From the NCBI RefSeq assembly GCF_020382885.2, contig NC_058503.1:23490535-23554534 (forward strand): a stretch of 64,000 nt of DNA. Direction: 5' to 3'. The DNA is from Scatophagus argus (Eukaryota; Chordata; Actinopteri; Scatophagidae). Each line of letters begins with the position of its first letter. The stretch's first letter is position 1. Under the pieces are notes generated by a model, which was given only the letters and a program-made list of their open reading frames with translations, was not told where the DNA came from and did no database searches. Positions 60,190-64,000 of this stretch are shown piece by piece. Position numbers and translations under genes: made by a program.

Positions 60190-61640
60190 TTACCTGCGAT
60201 GCCAAGAAAATGACTGACAGAAGTGTGATTTTGACAGCTCTTTCCATTTGGTTCCCCGGTGGATCAGACGTGTTTTGGTGATGTTATGTTTTACACAGCT
60301 TCGTCCCTGGAGGTGAACAGCTGCCATCCTCCTCTCTCCCGCCACCCGCACCGAGTCAAGGGGGCACCCCAGGACGGAGCTGGCCTTCTTCATCAGGTTA
60401 TCGGGCCTGTTGCTCCAGCAGACCACTCCAAACAAAATGGCCGTTGTGAAGGATGTGGACTCTCGTCTCTGCGGTCTGTGATGTAAATGAAATGACGGCT
60501 TCTGCTTCGTAGGCCGAACCTGCCATTTACTGTCACATGTCCTGGGAAAACAGGAGCAGAATGTCTCACAGGAGGACTTCAGTGAGCTCCGTCACGAACA
60601 CACACTGGAATACACAAACGAGATTAGCCGCTATCGTAGCATCCGAGCTAGCAGCTTTCCCACAATGACGTGCACTTAAACACATCAAAGTAAAATGGGA
60701 CTTTTTCAGGTTAATCAATGTTGTCTTTAAAAACACCAAACCACCACGTGTGAATATTTGGATTTAAAGAGTAAAACAATAAAGTTTACTTCTAGAACAC
60801 GACTTGCCCGCGGACAGCATGAAACAAACTGGCAACAGGAGTGGGGTCCCCCCGCCAAGTCCGCAGGGGCTCCACGGGTGCACCGGTTCACACTGTCCGT
60901 GGGCAACCAGACAACTGCTACATACAGCCACAACAACATGTCAGCGGCAAGTGGAACACCAACAACACTCCAAAGGACCCGAGTCTCCTCGGCGGGTAGA
61001 GTCTGCTCTGGCCTTTTTGTAAAGTGCGTGACTGTTGTGAGTCCAGTCCAGTTTATGGTTCAGGTGAACTCTTGTAAGAGTCCACGGTGGCTCTTCATGT
61101 CCATTCCCTGGATGTCCACCGGTTTCCACCGGGGGGCGTGACTGCGCCTGCAGAAATCCACCAGCAGCTCCTTGGTTTCCCTGCGTTGATCTGGAGGCGG
61201 TTCCGCTGACACCAGTCCACAAAGTCCCTGATCTGTTCTCTGTATTCCCTGTCTTTGTCAGAGATCTTCTGCAGAAGAGTGTGATCCTCACAGTGCTTCA
61301 GTGCAGGTGGGACGAGAGCTCTATGAAAGAGGAAGGTGACGGCGTCATCCACCCCGACGCCAGGCTGAACGCGAACTGCCGCGGGTCCATGGATGGTCCC
61401 ACCAGAGGACGGAGATGGACGAGGACCAGCCGTTCCAGCGTCTTCATCAGGTGCGATGTCAGCGCCACTGGCCTGTAGCTGTTGCGGTCCATTGGGTGCG
61501 GCGTCTTTGGCGCCGGCACCACGCAGGATGTCTTCCACAGCTGTGGAAGTCTCCCCAGCTGGACGCTCGGGATGAAGATGTGCTCCACAATCCCACAGAG
61601 CTGGTCTGCGCAGGCTGCTGCAGAGACAGAAGAGCTGCCT
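60190..61640 (-). mobile_element. degraded LINE reverse transcriptase
   Basis: Minus-strand pieces in order from the right are DQLCGIVEHIF (about 61610), LWKTSCVVPAPKTPHP and NSYRPVALTSHLMKTLERLV (61440-61560), DPRQFAFSLASGWMTP, LVPPALKHCEDHTLLQKISD (about 61270), VDWCQRNRLQINAGK (about 61180), KLDWTHNSHALYKKA (about 61010) and ILFGVVCWSN then KKASSVLGCPLDSVRVAGER (60340-60450). These are successive blocks of one fish non-LTR reverse transcriptase, with frameshifts, a lost active-site segment and an unrelated stretch between 60500 and 60930. It is inactive. The family matches the LINE end at 44.2-44.8 kb in style. Confidence 0.85.
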
Positions 61641-61655
61641 GGTGACGCGTTATTG

Positions 61656-61749
61656 GATAGAATGACTTTTCTTATGTTCCAAATGGGACGTTGTGTGTCA
61701 CGCTTTATTCACTGCATGCTCAGTGTGTGTGAGGAGAGAGTCATCAGGC

Positions 61750-61753
<4 letters not shown>
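61656..61753 (+). repeat. duplicated segment, copy 2
   Basis: Second copy of 54549-54676 (see that entry). It directly adjoins the 5' side of the degraded LINE and is followed by a CA run. Confidence 0.8.

Positions 61754-61785
<32 letters not shown>
61754..61785. repeat. (CA)n microsatellite
   Basis: CA dinucleotide run. Confidence 0.95.
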
Positions 61786-61788
<3 letters not shown>

Positions 61789-62189
61789 CAAGCTTCTGTT
61801 TTTAAGTTGGACATTGTTGGAATATTTCCATTTTACCCTGAACGCAAACTGTGGCTGATGTTCTGCTGTCGCCTGGTGGCCACGTGCTGTAACTACATCA
61901 CAAAGCAGAAGTGACGTTGGGCGGAATTATTATTGAGACTTTAACCTTAAACCAGCAAACAAAGCTCACCTGTGTGAGGGAAAAGTCTAACGCTGGCATT
62001 TTGTTTATCTAAGAGATGAGAACATTTTAAACATTTTAAATTATTTTGGTTTGGTTGTGATGAAATGGAAATTTGTTTTGATTATACATTTTAAAAAAGG
62101 ATTTGACATATACGTAATATGTGGAGTGTTTATCCAATGCATTATTTAGATTAAAGATTATTACATGGCACCTTTACTCTGAAAGGTGT

Positions 62190-62481
62190 GGGCCGGAAGT
62201 ACTAGCGTTGTTTCCGCTGGTGAAAGCGTCTCTGGTCCGTATAAACACTTAGTTTCTGTCCAACTAAAACTGAAAGTGAACAAATGAAGCCGGAGTCTGG
62301 TGATGTGTCACACTGGCAGCGCTGACAGTCGCTGTTAACGGCAGCAGGCGGGTTTTAAACCCGTCTTATCGGGGTTTATTACAGCGGGATCGCAGCCGGA
62401 CTGTGGACCCAGACCTCTGGACTCTGTGGCAGCTTGTCTTCAGTTTCTCCGTCTTTCTCGAGTCCGTGTCTTGGCCCAGAG
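62190..62481 (+). promoter_or_regulatory. promoter region of the dipeptidase gene
   Basis: Upstream of the ATG at 62482 there is an ETS-type CCGGAAGT (62193-62200), a CGGGTTTTAAACCCG palindrome near 62349, and moderately CpG-rich sequence. No TATA box was identified at a usual distance. The start site is not resolved. Confidence 0.4.
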
Positions 62482-63901
62482 ATGAAGCGGAGACTCCTGC
62501 TGGTGTCCAACTCCACCCTGCACGGCAGCGGCTACCTGGACCACTGTGAGCAGCACATCGCACGCTTCTTTGGACAGTAAGTCCACAGCGGCCGCGTGCA
62601 CTCACGGGGCTGCGCGTCAGAGTTTTCGTGGCGAATTCCGTGACAAAATTATGCAATCGGTCATTTCCATAACCAAAAGCTAACACACGTCTTTATGAAC
62701 ATGTTTGACAATGATGTGTGTGAAACAGGAGTCGAGCGGTAAAGTTCGGCATACAAGCAGCAGTGAATGAATTGAAAGTCTTACACGTTTCAGGTCGTGT
62801 TGTCGAAGGTTTATGGGCTGTAAAGGGTAGACGATCATTAATATGCCAGATTCTTCAGTGGAGTTTGGCGTGGAGAGAATGCACATGTAAATAGAACAGT
62901 GTATTCATAAAATATGACAAGACTGTTAAATCTCAAATAAAAATAGAATCTGTTCATAGTAAACATAAATCGTAAATCCTTCTGTGAAGGCCACATCCAG
63001 GTGACCCTGCCTCTGTTGTGTTCAGGTAATGCTTTGTGTTCTCTGGGTGTTTCAGAGATGTGAAGAGGGTGCTGTTTGTCCCATACGCTCTCCATGACAG
63101 AGACGCCTACACCAAGACTGCCAGGGACAAGTTTAAGACTCTGGGTGCGTCCTGCATACTGGGTCTGTTATTAGACGCTGTGCTGAATAAACTGGTCTTA
63201 AAGTGGAGCCTGTGCTGTGTTTGGGCCCTGCAGGTTACGAGGTGGACGGGATCCACGAGGCGTCGGATCCCGTCGACGCCGTCCGGAAGGCTGAGGGCAT
63301 TTTTATAGGTGAGGAAGGACGGAGTGAGTCAGCAGGGGTTGTTCTTCTGTCCTCCTTTACGCTCCTCTTCTCTTGGCTTTTTTGTTTCCTTCCCTCCTTC
63401 CCTCCTTCCTTGCTTCCTGGCGGTGGTGTGGTACTGATGGCAGTGTGTGTGTGTGTCTTGTAGGAGGAGGAAACACTTTCCGGCTATTGAAGAGCCTCTA
63501 TGACAACAATCTGGTGTCGGAGATCAGGAGGAGAGTGCTGGAGGTGACACACGCACACACACATGCACACACACATGCACACACGCACACACCAAATGTC
63601 AGCAGCCAATCAGGACAGACGCTCTGATTGAGTCCTCCAATTTCTGTTACTTCCTGTTGCTTTTACTTCCTCGTCTTCTACCTCTCCTCCCTCCTCCCTG
63701 GACATCCTTCCCTGACCTCGCGTCCAGGACGGTGTCCCCTACATGGGCTCCAGCGCCGGCACCAACGTGGCCACCGTCAGCATCAGCACCACCAACGACA
63801 TGCCCATCGTGTACCCTCCGTCCTTCTCCGCCATCGGCCTCGTCCCCTTCAACATCAACCCCCACTACCAGGACCCTGACCTCAACAGCCGCCACATGGG
63901 G
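62482..63901 (+). CDS. aad: alpha-aspartyl dipeptidase (peptidase S51), 5' part
   Basis: Five coding exons: 62482-62576, 63056-63144, 63234-63308, 63464-63543, 63728-63901. Phases agree and give 171 residues before a GTGAGT donor; the rest lies beyond the window. Members of this family (bacterial PepE, Xenopus Aad) cleave dipeptides with N-terminal aspartate in the cytosol. The full catalytic triad is visible and spaced as in PepE (Ser120/Asp135/His157): Ser122 in [10 protein letters not shown], Asp137 in TTNDMPI, and His159 in NINPHYQD. The N-terminus ([19 protein letters not shown]) and the [12 protein letters not shown] loop also fit. The first ATG starts the conserved fold directly, so the start is secure. 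Humans lack a functional copy, as far as I recall. tgfbr2 is divergent to the left, 6 kb away. Confidence 0.93.
63548..63591. repeat. CA-rich microsatellite in the dipeptidase gene intron
   Basis: CACACG/CACACATGCA repeats directly after the exon 4 donor. Confidence 0.85.
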
Positions 63902-64000
63902 GTGAGTCATGGGGGGGAGGAAGTACTGCACTCTGTACTTCACTACGCTTATCCAACATGGCTGAGTCTGAAACTTCACTGTGCAGATAAGGAACAATAA

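Noticed and set aside
60190..61640. Host gene encoding proteins at 60.2-61.6 kb
   Set aside because: All readable blocks belong to a non-LTR reverse transcriptase in broken frames.
1..64000. tRNA, rRNA, snRNA or microRNA genes
   Set aside because: No cloverleaf, A/B box pair, or familiar microRNA seed-hairpin was recognised. A covariance-model scan was not possible.

Overview
The window looks like nuclear DNA of a teleost fish, most likely a percomorph. The evidence is vertebrate multi-exon genes with GT/AG introns, dense (CA)n/(GT)n microsatellites, fish-type non-LTR retrotransposon remnants, and proteins matching vertebrate families. Four conserved genes and one single-exon gene of unknown function are supported. 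No prokaryotic features, CRISPR arrays or tRNA/rRNA genes were seen.

Layout. 1-8 kb: non-coding, rich in microsatellites, with a polypyrimidine/polypurine pair, a 21-bp minisatellite and retroelement tails. 7.8-13.6 kb: a composite locus with two inverted repeat arms (about 7.8-8.2 and 13.2-13.6 kb). Between the arms lie an intact intronless minus-strand gene for an uncharacterised 659-residue protein and a broken L2-type LINE. 13.6-27 kb: no recognisable exon; simple repeats plus a few non-repetitive stretches that could be regulatory. 26.9-27.3 kb: a CpG-rich, promoter-like island. 31.6-34.8 kb (+): lacc1, five exons, complete. 38.1-43.6 kb (-): lmln, sixteen exons, complete. 47.7-56.5 kb (-): a tgfbr2-type TGF-beta receptor II gene, eight exons, complete. 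57-62 kb: two degraded LINE fragments and a possible orphan exon. 62.5-64 kb (+): the first five coding exons of an alpha-aspartyl dipeptidase gene, which runs off the right edge.

The genes do not form a pathway. lacc1 encodes a purine-nucleoside enzyme of immune cells, lmln a membrane-attached zinc protease, tgfbr2 a signalling receptor kinase, and the last gene a cytosolic dipeptidase. lacc1 and lmln are convergent, with lmln and tgfbr2 in tandem on the minus strand. tgfbr2 and the dipeptidase gene are divergent. From human synteny (ENOX1 and CCDC122 lie next to LACC1) the gene-free left third could be the 5' part or intron of an enox1-like gene, but no enox1 or ccdc122 coding exon was found. 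Exon boundaries were read by hand from splice sites, reading phase and remembered human homologues. No alignment was run.
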